The translations under genes were made by a program, and so were the position numbers. A stretch of DNA of 64,000 bases, taken from contig NZ_PUJW01000013.1 of assembly GCF_011189575.1 (NCBI RefSeq), positions 1 through 64,000 of the forward strand. The letters run 5' to 3'. This stretch comes from Photorhabdus cinerea (GTDB taxonomy: Bacteria; Pseudomonadota; Gammaproteobacteria; Enterobacterales; Enterobacteriaceae). The notes below the pieces were generated by a model. It did no database searches. It had not been told where the DNA came from and was given only the letters and a program-made list of their open reading frames with translations. Shown in pieces: positions 38,523 to 48,110 of the stretch (the first letter of the stretch is position 1; every line of letters starts with the position of its first letter).

Positions 38523-41522
38523 ATGTATAAATTAAATAATAAATATAGCAAAATAACATTCATGCTGGCATTAACCTACGGCATGATACCTTATCGCGTG
38601 GATGCTGAAACACCAACAGCTTCTTCTCAACCAGTCAACCAGTCCGCTGAAAATAAGACCGACTTAGGTAAGATCAATGTTTCAGCTACCAGCGAAAAAG
38701 ATCAGGCAGGTTATGATGCGGTCTATGATAAAGATATTACCAATATTTACTTAGGTAAGGATTTGGTAGAGCGCTATAAGGGCGCTTCCCCAGCAGATGT
38801 TTTAAAAAGTGCAGTTGGTGTATTCAGTGGAGATTCCAGAAACAGTGGCGCATTAGATCCTAATATCCGTGGCATCCAGGGACAGGGGCGGGTTCCTGTG
38901 ACTATTGATGGTACTGAACAGGCGATTACGACCTGGCGTGGTTATAACGGCGCGAACAACCGTAATTATATTGACCCTAATTTGATCAGTAGTATTGAAA
39001 TAGAAAAAGGACCATCGCTGACTCGTGGGGTAAAGGGTTCGATAGGTGGCGCCGTAATGATAAAAACCCTAGGCATTGATGATGTGGTACCGGCAAATGA
39101 GCGTTTCGGTATTAATTTGAAATTGGAAACCAGCAGTAACGCTGTCAAGGAACGTGTACCGAATCTACAATGGGGACAAGATTATCGTGATATTCCTGAT
39201 TTTATGCAGGGGTTTAATTATTCTGATCCCGCGTTAGAAATTACGCCGAAAACTTCAAAAGATAATAGATTATTGGGTCTGAAAGATAATGCGATACGTC
39301 TGGCGATAGGTACCCGGCAGGAATATTTTGATTTAATGGCAGCCTATAGTTATCGCAGTAAAGGCAACTATTTTGCTGGTAAGGGAGGTGCCCATCGTTA
39401 TGATGCTTCGATCAGTGATGAGGATAAAGTTATTCTTGATGGCGGTACCCGAGCGTATGATCCTTATCTGCCTTTTGCGGCACGTATATATCGTCCTGGC
39501 AATGAAGTACCGAATACCTCCAGTGAAATGGAATCTTGGTTACTGAAAAATACCTGGCACTTGGCTAATCGACAGACTATTGAGTTTGGTATTCGCGATA
39601 CCAAAACAACTTATGGTGAAATTATGCCTTCGCGGCTTGGTTGGGTTCGGGCTGAGGATAATGTTGTACCGCAATGGCCCTTGGCTAATGTCCATCAGCA
39701 GGCGTTTAATATGGATTATAAATGGCAGCCTGAGGGGAACAAATGGGTTGATTTTGATATGAAATTCTGGATTACCCGTACTATTAGCAATACTAATACT
39801 GCCGGGGGATATCCACGTGAACCGCGGGATCGGGATCAGGTCTGGGATAAGAATCAGCAGAGAAAAGATCCGAATAAAGATGGTCGTTTAGTCGATACTG
39901 CTTCCACCAATGCGCATAATAACCGCTGGGGGGTTGACCTTTCTAATGCCTTTGCATTGACGGCGGATTTGGATTTAACATTGTCAGCCAGCTTGCAACA
40001 GGAGCGTTTGGGTTCGCATGATGATTATGAAGCAAAGAGTTTCTCCAGTTTTCGTTCACCACCAAGAAAGGGGCGACGTCAGGAAAACAATATTGCCTTT
40101 AATTTCGATTGGCGTCCTACCTCATGGTTATCATTAAGTGCTGGCGCTAGGCGAGTGAGTTATTGGTCTAAGGATGATTTTTTAAATGAACGTTTAACTG
40201 CACGTGATCCCCGTTATAGTAAGGACAAAAAACTGGTTGGTCAGGGTTTACAATATAAGAGAACACTTACCGAACGGGAATCTGAATTATATAAAAAGTT
40301 TGATGAATGTTTTGAGTGTTTAACTGATGATGAATTTAGCGAGTATTCTGAAAAGAATTTCTCAGTATCAGAAGAGCGAGATTCAATTTCTCGCCCTATG
40401 GTACCTGTAGATGTGCTGTGGGAATATCGTGACGATGGTAAGTTATATAAGCAAGATAATCCCTATTTTAATGGGGGGCTTGATATGAATGAACGCGTTA
40501 TTGATCCTGTAACTAAAAAAGAAGTATATAAATATGAGTACAGTGATGCTCAAAATAATAGTCGTTATGTTAATAGCTCAGGAGAGATATTGAGTAATGG
40601 TGATGGTGGTTTAGTTTATAAAGAAAAAAGTGAACAAGAACGTTGGGCTAAACAACCTAAACGTAAGGATCATGCTTGGGCGCCGGTGTTTTCCGCAACG
40701 GCTTATGTGAGTGATAATGCACGTATCTATACCCGTTACGCTGAAGCAGTACGTATGCCGAGTATTTTTGAAGATACCGTTGGCTTTTCTTCTGGTTTGA
40801 CGGATAAACCTGCACGTGCCTTTAAACCTGAGCGGAGTAAAACCGTTGAAGTCGGTTATGTGCATGATTTAAGTTATTTGCTGGGAGCGGAGCATAATGC
40901 AGATATTAAATTTGCTTATTACAATACTGTTATAGAAAATATTTTTGACCGTGATAGTAACTTTAAATTTACTCAATTAGATAAACAGAAATTATCGGGT
41001 TTAGAAGTACAAGGCCGTTATGATAACGGCGGTTTCTTTACCCATTTTGGCTTGTCTTATAATCTTAAAAATAAAGTTTGTGATAAAACTTCATCAGGTA
41101 TGTTAGATTCGAACAATAAATTTGGTGTTCCAGAGTGTATTGATGGCGGTTTTCCCGGTGGTTTTTTAAGAACAACGATTCCTCCGCGTTATTCTCTTAA
41201 CCTGAATATTGGCGGTCGGTTATTAGATGAAGATTTAGAAATTGGTAGCCGGGTGTTGTATCACAGTAGCGTGGAAAATAAGGATGAAAAATGGTTAATG
41301 AAAAAAATGCCGGACACTTATAAAGGGATAAGTAATAACCCGATGCGCTGGAATCCGGTCATGACTGTAGATGCTTATATTAATTATAAGGTTACGCCAA
41401 ATATTGTCGTCGAATTATCCGGCACTAACTTAACCGATCGCTATTATTTGGACCCGCTGACCCGTTCCATGATGCCAGCGCCTGGACGGACGTTTAAGCT
41501 GAGTGTCACCAGTCAGTTCTGA
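38523..41522 (+). CDS. TonB-dependent receptor for hemophilin/heme (HphR-like)
   Basis: 999 residues. Signal peptide, TonB box (GKINVSAT, about 49-56), plug domain (DVLKSAVGVFSGDSRNSGAL, DPNIRGIQGQGRVPVTIDG, ISSIEIEKGPSLTRGVKG) and a 22-strand barrel ending GRTFKLSVTSQF with terminal Phe. A long, charged, Cys-containing loop (about 565-715, with FDECFECLTDDEFSEYSE) is larger than in ordinary siderophore receptors and may bind the secreted hemophilin. NPNL and FRAP boxes of classic heme receptors are replaced by RYAEAVRMPSIFED. Starts 52 bases after the translocator gene; the own TonB follows. Confidence 0.9.
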   Translation: MYKLNNKYSKITFMLALTYGMIPYRVDAETPTASSQPVNQSAENKTDLGKINVSATSEKDQAGYDAVYDKDITNIYLGKDLVERYKGASPADVLKSAVGVFSGDSRNSGALDPNIRGIQGQGRVPVTIDGTEQAITTWRGYNGANNRNYIDPNLISSIEIEKGPSLTRGVKGSIGGAVMIKTLGIDDVVPANERFGINLKLETSSNAVKERVPNLQWGQDYRDIPDFMQGFNYSDPALEITPKTSKDNRLLGLKDNAIRLAIGTRQEYFDLMAAYSYRSKGNYFAGKGGAHRYDASISDEDKVILDGGTRAYDPYLPFAARIYRPGNEVPNTSSEMESWLLKNTWHLANRQTIEFGIRDTKTTYGEIMPSRLGWVRAEDNVVPQWPLANVHQQAFNMDYKWQPEGNKWVDFDMKFWITRTISNTNTAGGYPREPRDRDQVWDKNQQRKDPNKDGRLVDTASTNAHNNRWGVDLSNAFALTADLDLTLSASLQQERLGSHDDYEAKSFSSFRSPPRKGRRQENNIAFNFDWRPTSWLSLSAGARRVSYWSKDDFLNERLTARDPRYSKDKKLVGQGLQYKRTLTERESELYKKFDECFECLTDDEFSEYSEKNFSVSEERDSISRPMVPVDVLWEYRDDGKLYKQDNPYFNGGLDMNERVIDPVTKKEVYKYEYSDAQNNSRYVNSSGEILSNGDGGLVYKEKSEQERWAKQPKRKDHAWAPVFSATAYVSDNARIYTRYAEAVRMPSIFEDTVGFSSGLTDKPARAFKPERSKTVEVGYVHDLSYLLGAEHNADIKFAYYNTVIENIFDRDSNFKFTQLDKQKLSGLEVQGRYDNGGFFTHFGLSYNLKNKVCDKTSSGMLDSNNKFGVPECIDGGFPGGFLRTTIPPRYSLNLNIGGRLLDEDLEIGSRVLYHSSVENKDEKWLMKKMPDTYKGISNNPMRWNPVMTVDAYINYKVTPNIVVELSGTNLTDRYYLDPLTRSMMPAPGRTFKLSVTSQF

Positions 41523-41603
41523 CTCTTTAAGGGAGATTAGCCGGTTGCTTGTTAAGGGAACCGGCAATCTCTACAGATAACGAACGGAAAGATGGCTTAA
41601 ATT

Positions 41604-42416
41604 ATGGTGAAAAATCGTCTATATATTGGCTTGGCTGTTTCTTTGCTGTTACATGTAGGAATCGCTGTGTTTATGGCATGGCATTTATTACAGGATGACA
41701 GTGCGAATAATCAATCAGTGAATTCGCCAATAATCAGTATGTCAATAGAAATGGTGGCTCCAGCGGCACCTGCTGAGCAAAAGCAATCTATAGAGCCGGA
41801 ACCGATTCCTCCGCCACGATCACCAGAAATTGTGGTAGCGGAATCACCGTTTGAGGCAAAAATTGCGCTTAATAAACCAGTGGATCGGCCACGGAAGAGG
41901 CAACCGCTGGAAGAACATACAGATACCAAACCACGGAACAAACCTCAACCACAGAAAAAACCGGTAGAAGATCGTCAGCCCAAATTAGCGGAACGTGAAA
42001 GTAAATCAGCAACTGAGCAAAACCGAACAGTGCAAACAGCGGATCATTCTCAGGCAGCAGGAAAAGATGTTGCGGATTCACAAGCTGGGGCGCGTCAGGC
42101 AACGACCAGCCAACCGATGATCGGCTTGGGTTCTGATGACTTACAAGGCTATCAGTCAGCCCTACGTCGTGAAATTGAAAAACATAAACGTTATCCGCGT
42201 CGGGCGAAGAAGATGAAGCAACAGGGTACGGTACAGGTAAGATTTAGCTTGTTGGACAGCGGTGATCTGACCAATCCTCAGTTAGTGCAGAGTTCGGGAG
42301 CTGACGAATTGGATCGGGCTGCCCTTGCGGCTATCCAACAAGCTCGGTCAGTGGGGATGAAACCGGCCAATTTACCAAGAGAGCTCACCTTAGCAATCGA
42401 ATTTAATTTGAAGTGA
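41604..42416 (+). CDS. TonB-like energy transducer of the hemophilin locus
   Basis: 270 residues. One N-terminal membrane helix (IGLAVSLLLHVGIAVFMAW, with the conserved Ser-His spacing of TonB), a long Pro/Glu/Lys-rich periplasmic spacer (about 50-180), and the C-terminal TonB domain (QSALRREIEKHKRYPRRAKK, GTVQVRFSLLDSGDL, DRAALAAIQQA, LTLAIEFNLK). It links the proton gradient via ExbB/ExbD to receptors; no exbBD genes are in this locus, so the chromosomal pair must serve. A second TonB next to a single receptor suggests dedicated pairing. Confidence 0.92.
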   Translation: MVKNRLYIGLAVSLLLHVGIAVFMAWHLLQDDSANNQSVNSPIISMSIEMVAPAAPAEQKQSIEPEPIPPPRSPEIVVAESPFEAKIALNKPVDRPRKRQPLEEHTDTKPRNKPQPQKKPVEDRQPKLAERESKSATEQNRTVQTADHSQAAGKDVADSQAGARQATTSQPMIGLGSDDLQGYQSALRREIEKHKRYPRRAKKMKQQGTVQVRFSLLDSGDLTNPQLVQSSGADELDRAALAAIQQARSVGMKPANLPRELTLAIEFNLK

Positions 42417-42428
42417 AAAAGTTATGAA

Positions 42429-42459
42429 CAGCGAAGGTATTAAAAAGCTGCCTTCGCTG
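42429..42459. terminator. Hairpin between convergent tonB-like and GNAT genes
   Basis: 9-bp stem CAGCGAAGG / CCTTCGCTG with a 13-base loop, 12 bases after the stop of the TonB-like gene. No strong T-run; may serve both directions. Confidence 0.6.
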
Positions 42460-42496
42460 TGTTGACAACAATAGCGTGATGTTGAACTGGAGTCAG

Positions 42497-42958
42497 TTAT
42501 GTCGCTTCGGAATTTCGCTGTTCAATCCGCATATGTAATAACGGAAATGGATTACCTTGGCCGTCAATTTCTGAGCGGTTGAAAATTTTAAATCCTTGGT
42601 GCTGATAGAAATCAACGCTTTGAGTATTTTGTTCATTGACATCAAGTTCATTGATACCTAATTCAGCGATAGCAAAATTCAGAAGTGCTTTGCCGATGCC
42701 TTTACCACGGGAATCAGGGGAGATAAACAGCATTTCAACCCGATGCTGATCAACACTGATAAAACCTTCAATTTCGTGTTTGTCATTTATTGCTTTATAA
42801 ACAGTAAGCGCTGGCAAATAGGTATGCAGAATTAATGGGCGTAGTGCATTAATATGTTCGTCAGACAAAAAATCGTGTGTTGCCCGCACAGAGGCTTCCC
42901 AGATTTCGATTAGGTTATTGAAATCTGTCTTCATTGCCTGCTGAATTTTTATATTCAT
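42497..42958 (-). CDS. GNAT N-acetyltransferase, YjaB-like
   Basis: 153 residues resembling E. coli YjaB along the whole length: IWEASVRATHDFLS near the start, VEMLFISPDSRGKGIGKALL with the acetyl-CoA R-x-x-G-x-G loop, LDVNEQNTQSVDFYQHQGFK and RSEIDGQGNPFPLLHM. Probably a soluble acetyltransferase acting on protein or small amines; the substrate is unproven. Convergent with the TonB-like gene and not part of the heme operon. Confidence 0.87.
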   Translation of the reverse strand: MNIKIQQAMKTDFNNLIEIWEASVRATHDFLSDEHINALRPLILHTYLPALTVYKAINDKHEIEGFISVDQHRVEMLFISPDSRGKGIGKALLNFAIAELGINELDVNEQNTQSVDFYQHQGFKIFNRSEIDGQGNPFPLLHMRIEQRNSEAT

Positions 42959-43390
42959 TTTTCTTAATCTTTTATTTTTCTAAATCGATGATGGATTGAT
43001 GCTATCACGTTTATTGTGATGAATCGCTTCAGATATTACCCAGACTTAGCTGTTATCCTCATTAAGAACTCAAATTGTTAAAATTGTTGCTATTTTGTGA
43101 TCTATTTCATGAAGTGGGAGAGAGAGATGAGTCTATTTGGTCTAATATTATCTTTTATAGCTAGTTGAATTTTAACCGAATTGGCTATTTGAACTATTAA
43201 GCAACACTAAACCTTAAGATGTAAAAAAACAATACAGGATATTCTCTCTTACTAACTATAATGAGGTATTGGTTAGCTAGGAGAAGGAACGCGTTATATT
43301 TCACCAACGCAGGCTCTGTTTGGATTGATCATTTCAACTGAACGGCTAGTTCAATGATAAATATAAAATTATTTCTTGAGGATCATATTA
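42959..43390. other. Intergenic region before the autotransporter lipase
   Basis: About 430 AT-rich bases, divergent promoter region for GNAT (minus) and lipase (plus) genes. I see no RNA gene or repeat. Confidence 0.45.
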
Positions 43391-45340
43391 ATGAAACGGT
43401 CATTTATATTTGCACCAGGCATATTAGCACTTTCGATAAGTGCAATTTCGAACGCACACGCTTATGACAATCTATATGTTTTTGGCGATAGCCTAAGTGA
43501 TAGTGGAAATGAGGGGCGATATACAGTAAATGGTAAGACCAGTGATCTATATCACGATATTATTGCTCAACATTTAGGAACTAAACTGACCCACTCTAAC
43601 AGCGGAGGAACTAATTATGCTGCTGGTGGTGCGACTGCTGTTGCCAGTTTAAATAGTGAAGATAACACTGAGGATCAGATAACTCGTTATCTGGCGAGCC
43701 ATGGTGGTCGTGCAGATTCTAATGGCATATATGTTCACTGGATTGGTGGTAATGATGTTAAGGATGCATTGAAAGATCTGGGTAAAGCACAAGATACGAT
43801 TGATAAGAGTGCGAAAGCCGCTGCATCCCAGGTATATACGCTTCTTGATGCGGGGGCCGGGTTGGTGATCGTGCCTACGGTTCCTGATGTTGGTATCACT
43901 CCGAAGCTTATGGAAACCATTATCTCTAAAGGACTCGAATCTGGAGGAGCTACCCCAAAACAAGTTGAGGAAGCGCTGAATAAAGTTCATGTGGCAGTTA
44001 ATCAGTATCCAACACTTGATGAAGGCACCCGTCTTAAAGTTATCCAAGGTGCTTTCAAAAATATCAGCGCTAAAATTTCGGAAGGTGATGCTAAAAAAGC
44101 GGAGGTGATAACTCAGCAATTAATTGATAATTATGAAAAGCATAGCCGTGGTGCGTCAGATCTGGTTGATAGTTATAATCGATTAGAAGATAGAGTATTG
44201 AGTCAGAGGGATGGCAATATCGTTCGTGCTGATGTTAATGCGCTTTTGCATGAAGTCATAGCAGATCCTCTACGTTATGGCTTTCTCAATACCATAGGTT
44301 ACGCTTGTCCTCAGGGTGTTAATGCCAAAGATTGTGATGCTAATAAGCCCGGTTTTGATAAGAATATGTCTTTTTTATTTGCTGACGATTTTCATCCAAC
44401 TCCTGCTGCACAGCGTATGGTCGGTCAGTACATTATTTCAATCCTTAATGCTCCACAGCAGGCTATGTTACTGACGAAAGCCAACAATGTGCCGGTGAAG
44501 GGGGCACTTGCCTCTCTTGACGGTCGTTTGCAACAGCTACGTAGCGTGGGTAATGAGCAAGGTAAAATAGGTGTATTTGGTGGTTATAGTGGTAATCATA
44601 ATCATACTTTAACATTAGGTAGTGACTATCAGCTCACGGATAATATTTTGTTAGGTGGGATGATCTCGCGTTATCAAGATAATCGCTCAGTGAATAATTT
44701 CCGCTATGATGGCCGTGGTTATGTATTCACCGGCTACGGTTTATGGCGTTACTATGATAAAGGTTGGATTAGTGGTGATCTTCACTATTTGGACATGAAA
44801 TATGAAGACATTACTCGAGGTATCGTGCTCAATGAGTGGCTGCGTAATGAGCATGCTTCGACTACCGGTCATCAGTGGGGAGGACGCATTACCGCGGGTT
44901 GGGATATTCCTCTGACATCTACGGTTATGACTAGCCCGATCATCCAATACGCGTGGGATAAGAGTTATGTTAAAGGTTATCGTGAATCGGGTAATAACAG
45001 TACGGCTATGCATTTTACCGATCAGCGTTACGACTCTCAGGTTGGAACATTGGGCTGGCGCCTGGACACGAATTTTAGTCGTTTTAACCCCTATGCCGAA
45101 GTTCGGTTTAACCATCAGTTTGGTGAGAAACGTTATCAAATTCGCAGTGCTATCAACTCAACTGAGACATTTTCCGTTAGAAAAAGCCCAAAACAGGATA
45201 CCGATTGGCGTGAATATATCATTGGTATGAATGCTGTTATTAATAAGGATTGGGGAGCTTTTGCATCAATATCACGTAATGATGGTGATGTACAGAATCA
45301 TACCTACACTTTTAGCTTGGGTGTTAATGCCAGTTTCTAA
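43391..45340 (+). CDS. EstA-type GDSL lipase/esterase autotransporter
   Basis: 649 residues from ATG 43391 (TGAGGA 8 bases upstream). Signal peptide (MKRSFIFAPGILALSI...NAHA). Passenger with SGNH hydrolase blocks: I, YVFGDSLSDSGN with nucleophile Ser; III, GGND in HWIGGNDV; V, DDFHPTPAAQ with Asp and His. A helical linker leads to a C-terminal autotransporter barrel (about 390-649, GVFGGYSGNHNHTLTLGSDY to YTFSLGVNASF with terminal Phe). Such proteins stay displayed on the outer membrane or are released and cleave esters and lipids; Photorhabdus secretes lipases of this kind. Single gene with terminator. Confidence 0.93.
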   Translation: MKRSFIFAPGILALSISAISNAHAYDNLYVFGDSLSDSGNEGRYTVNGKTSDLYHDIIAQHLGTKLTHSNSGGTNYAAGGATAVASLNSEDNTEDQITRYLASHGGRADSNGIYVHWIGGNDVKDALKDLGKAQDTIDKSAKAAASQVYTLLDAGAGLVIVPTVPDVGITPKLMETIISKGLESGGATPKQVEEALNKVHVAVNQYPTLDEGTRLKVIQGAFKNISAKISEGDAKKAEVITQQLIDNYEKHSRGASDLVDSYNRLEDRVLSQRDGNIVRADVNALLHEVIADPLRYGFLNTIGYACPQGVNAKDCDANKPGFDKNMSFLFADDFHPTPAAQRMVGQYIISILNAPQQAMLLTKANNVPVKGALASLDGRLQQLRSVGNEQGKIGVFGGYSGNHNHTLTLGSDYQLTDNILLGGMISRYQDNRSVNNFRYDGRGYVFTGYGLWRYYDKGWISGDLHYLDMKYEDITRGIVLNEWLRNEHASTTGHQWGGRITAGWDIPLTSTVMTSPIIQYAWDKSYVKGYRESGNNSTAMHFTDQRYDSQVGTLGWRLDTNFSRFNPYAEVRFNHQFGEKRYQIRSAINSTETFSVRKSPKQDTDWREYIIGMNAVINKDWGAFASISRNDGDVQNHTYTFSLGVNASF

Positions 45341-45428
45341 TCCAACTATATTGATTAATAAAAGGTTCCAGTATGGTAAAACAGTAGCCGTGTACTTGTT
45401 ATAAATAGTGTGGCTATCGTAGTAATAA

Positions 45429-45455
45429 TGCCCGATGAAATAATCGGGCATTTAT
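45429..45455 (+). terminator. Terminator after lipase gene
   Basis: 8-bp stem TGCCCGAT / ATCGGGCA with a 6-base loop and TTTAT, 88 bases after the stop codon; may also serve the convergent GNAT gene. Confidence 0.85.
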
Positions 45456-45493
45456 CGGTTGTTTTTTATTATCAGTAAATTAATATTAAAAAC

Positions 45494-45949
45494 TTATATC
45501 TTCGGTGGTTTGTAAATATCTGGCCGAACAATTTGCCAGACAAAATTTTCTTCATTTACCGGCGAATAACCTATTTTTTCATACAGCCACGAAGCCATAG
45601 AAGTGACAAGCATAATATGGCGAAGCTGTGCTATTTGGGGATGTTCCAGGCAACATTCCATTAGCCAGCGTCCTAATCCTACTCCTCTATGGCTCTCCAA
45701 AACAAAAACATCATTGATATATCCAAAGGTTATGAAGTCAGTCACGATACGAGCGAATCCTATTTGCTGAGTATTTTTATACAGACCGAAGTTCAAACTA
45801 TTTTCTATCGACAACTTGACTGTATCTTTGTCAATTCCTTCCGCCCAAATGGATTTTGTTAAAAACTGTTGTATAATCGTAATGTCTAACTGATTTTTAT
45901 CAGTAGTAATGATATATCCATCCTTTTCCCAATAATGTAATTTCTCCAT
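45494..45949 (-). CDS. GNAT N-acetyltransferase
   Basis: 151 residues, one GNAT domain: IWAEGIDKDTVKLSIENSL, IGFARIVTDFITFGYINDVF, the acetyl-CoA loop SHRGVGLGRWLMECCL, and WLYEKIGYSPV. AGAGGAAG ribosome site 6 bases upstream. Family members acetylate small amines or proteins; no closer assignment is possible. Confidence 0.9.
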   Translation of the reverse strand: MEKLHYWEKDGYIITTDKNQLDITIIQQFLTKSIWAEGIDKDTVKLSIENSLNFGLYKNTQQIGFARIVTDFITFGYINDVFVLESHRGVGLGRWLMECCLEHPQIAQLRHIMLVTSMASWLYEKIGYSPVNEENFVWQIVRPDIYKPPKI

Positions 45950-46028
45950 GTTAACTTCCTCTGATATGAAATAATATTAATAGGTTATTACATTTCTGTA
46001 CTGGAAATTTTTACCAAGATTTTTATAA

Positions 46029-46229
46029 TTAAAAGAATAAAGTCGCTAATACAATCATAGCAGAAATGATAGGACAGATTATCTGAATAAAAATACATTT
46101 ACCATCGTCAGAATTTTGGCGTTGGCATGCAGTTATATTATCTATTTGAATAAATAACACCTTAGGGCCGTATGTTGTCTCTTCAAATTTTTGACTATTT
46201 GGACAGGCCCTATTGTGCAGAGTAAACAC
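46029..46229 (-). CDS. Possible small protein with C-terminal membrane segment
   Basis: 66 codons from GTG 46229, 23 bases after the PapI-like gene on the same strand. The C-terminus (IICPIISAMIVLATLFF) could anchor in the membrane. No ribosome site is seen and I recognise no family, so it may be non-coding. Confidence 0.3.
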   Translation of the reverse strand: MFTLHNRACPNSQKFEETTYGPKVLFIQIDNITACQRQNSDDGKCIFIQIICPIISAMIVLATLFF

Positions 46230-46252
46230 CCATTTTTTCAGATTTGTAGTCG

Positions 46253-46528
46253 TTAGATGGGTTTAATTTTATCTTCCGATATATACCATCGAAGAGAATT
46301 CTTAACGGGAGATGGAGTAACCATAACTAATCCTTTGTTAGCCAGCTTCAATAATAGATAACGAGCTTTGTAGATAGTGAAATTGCACTGTTCTGCTACA
46401 TCACGAGTGCTAGGCCATGATTCTGGTGGGGGAGCCACTTGCATCTTCCGGACAGTACATAATTTGGATATGACATTAAGTACTTGATCTATCTGGGAAG
46501 GTTGAGTCGAATCTTTCCGATTTTCCAT
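46253..46528 (-). CDS. PapI/FaeA-like fimbrial phase-variation regulator
   Basis: 91 residues with one winged helix that aligns with PapI: WPSTRDVAEQCNFTIYKARY LLLKLANKGLV (two blocks) and LRWYIS, against PapI [20 protein letters not shown] and TYWFLK. PapI-type proteins help Lrp move between GATC-containing sites to switch fimbrial operons on and off. GGAG ribosome site 7 bases upstream. It is transcribed away from a decayed pilin gene 760 bases to the right, the same divergent order as papI and papBA. Confidence 0.75.
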   Translation of the reverse strand: MENRKDSTQPSQIDQVLNVISKLCTVRKMQVAPPPESWPSTRDVAEQCNFTIYKARYLLLKLANKGLVMVTPSPVKNSLRWYISEDKIKPI

Positions 46529-46710
46529 ATTAACTCCAGGCTTTATTGAGTCTAGTCAGATATCTTGAGTTACTTGGGGTAATCCAATGGTTAATTTCAA
46601 CACACGAGGGCAGTCTGGATGTCCGTTCATAACGAATTACCGGATATATCCTGTTTTGCCATGGTTGGTTTTTATGCGATGTCAATTTATTATATCGAAA
46701 AATTAAAATT

Positions 46711-46724
46711 TTAGATCTTTTAAT
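46711..46724 (+). promoter_or_regulatory. Pap-like GATC box
   Basis: TTAGATCTTTTAAT contains GATCTTTTA, the core of the Lrp/Dam boxes of the pap fimbrial family. About 185 bases upstream of the PapI-like start. Only one good box is found where pap has two, so function is uncertain. Confidence 0.4.
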
Positions 46725-46765
46725 TTGAAAAATAAACCACATAAAGAATTTTATTCTTATATAGA

Positions 46766-46798
46766 TATAATTTGCGATACTATAGATCGCAAATTATA
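46766..46798. repeat. 13-bp perfect inverted repeat containing a GATC
   Basis: TATAATTTGCGAT (46766-46778) and ATCGCAAATTATA (46786-46798) with a 7-base spacer ACTATAG. The GATC at 46785-46788 spans the spacer-right arm border. Could be an operator for a dimeric regulator or a hairpin. Confidence 0.7.
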
Positions 46799-47291
46799 GT
46801 ATTGAAATGTTATCTAAGTATTTTGTTGTGAAATTATTTGAATTTGTATTTTTTGTTTTTATTAATTCAATTATTCTGTAATACTTAAAAAGTCGATAGG
46901 GTAATTGTTCATATGTAAATATTTCTGGATGATCAATGTGTTATATTAATTTTTTGGCGTCTTATAGGGCTAAGGTAGAATTTCTAATGAAATAATTTTC
47001 ATTTCTCTGTATTCAATAATATTTCTTGTATATGAAGTCATTTATCTGTGTTTTTTGACAGCTGTATTTATGCCAATGAGTTTTGTACTCTAACTATTTT
47101 TCAATAAATTTAACTTATAAGAAATTATAAAGTTATTTACTGTCTATATCAAATAGGCGTTGTTATTGAAGACAGTTTGAACATTGCTAAGGTTCACTCT
47201 TTGCTACAAAAAATGGAAAATAAAATAGCTTAATGGAGTGAGCTGTTATTTAAAACGTATTTTCATTCTTAGCTTATATTAACGATTAGAA

Positions 47292-47678
47292 ATGGAACTG
47301 AATAAAATTATTATAGTGGCTATATTAACATTTGGCGTTGTTTCTGTTGTAAATAAGGCTGATCAAGATCATTACATTGTTACTTTCAACGACGCTATTA
47401 TCACTGTGCCGTATTCCATCGCTCCAAACACTTTCGATCATACTGTGAGTTCTGGTGTAACGTTGAAAGGTGAGAGGGCTTCAGCTCCAGAACATGTTGA
47501 AATCCGCTGGAAAAATTGCAGTTTGAAACCGGTAGTTCAGCGGTTATTGTCTCGCGTGATTTTAAAAGTATTGTTGGCTTTACCCTGGGATATTAATAAG
47601 CCTGATAAACCTCCAAAATCATGCCAGTGGGGGGAACTTAGCATGTTCATATTAATAGTAATTTTCACTTTTCAATAG
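47292..47678 (+). pseudogene. Decayed fimbrial major subunit gene
   Basis: The first 75 codons match the start of type 1-like pilins: MELNKIIIVAILTFGVVSVV signal, then VTFNDAIITVPYSIAPNTFD where pilins have VTFNG-I-x-APCSI-P, and VEIRWKNCSL where pilins have FEIKLENC. The signal cleavage site (usually NAAD) reads NKAD and the first disulfide Cys is Tyr. After codon 78 the sequence no longer resembles a pilin. No chaperone or usher gene follows. Confidence 0.6.
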
Positions 47679-48110
47679 TTGTTTCTTGATTGAATTCCTT
47701 AATTATAAAACTGGAGAGCTTGGTAATTTTCAAAAGGATTTTGGGGTTTAAATTATCATTTCTATCGAGTATTCCATTCTTCATTTCCTGTCTATAATTA
47801 TTGTCATGCCAGCCTGATCTGATTGATAAATATTTTCATTATCGTTTAATATGTAAATAAAATTAAACATTAATAACGTGACTTTATTATTATGTTATGT
47901 TATCAAATTCATGGTTAATATTTGCATTTTAATACTAAATTTTCCTTATTGATTGTTATCTAAAAGCCTAATGGAAGAATGGATAATGGTTTTAACCGTC
48001 TAATAACACAGTAAATACTGGCTTTCCCTTAGCATTGATTGCTATTTATTCTGTTAAGATAATGATTTGGTTTGTATTTTCTAATGAAAAAAGTATGAAA
48101 AATAATAAGA
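47679..48110. other. AT-rich intergenic region before bactofilin
   Basis: About 430 bases; no gene, repeat or RNA recognised. Confidence 0.4.

Larger units (their letters stand above)
46529..47291. other. Regulatory-type intergenic region between PapI-like gene and pilin remnant
   Basis: About 760 very AT-rich bases with no credible gene. It holds three GATC (Dam) sites at 46714, 46785 and 46931, a pap-like GATC box, and a 13-bp inverted repeat. An open frame at 46530-46742 (minus) has no ribosome site or family. Confidence 0.55.

Noticed and set aside
46530..46742. 70-codon minus-strand frame upstream of the PapI-like gene
   Set aside because: No ribosome site or family; it occupies the regulatory region with the GATC box.
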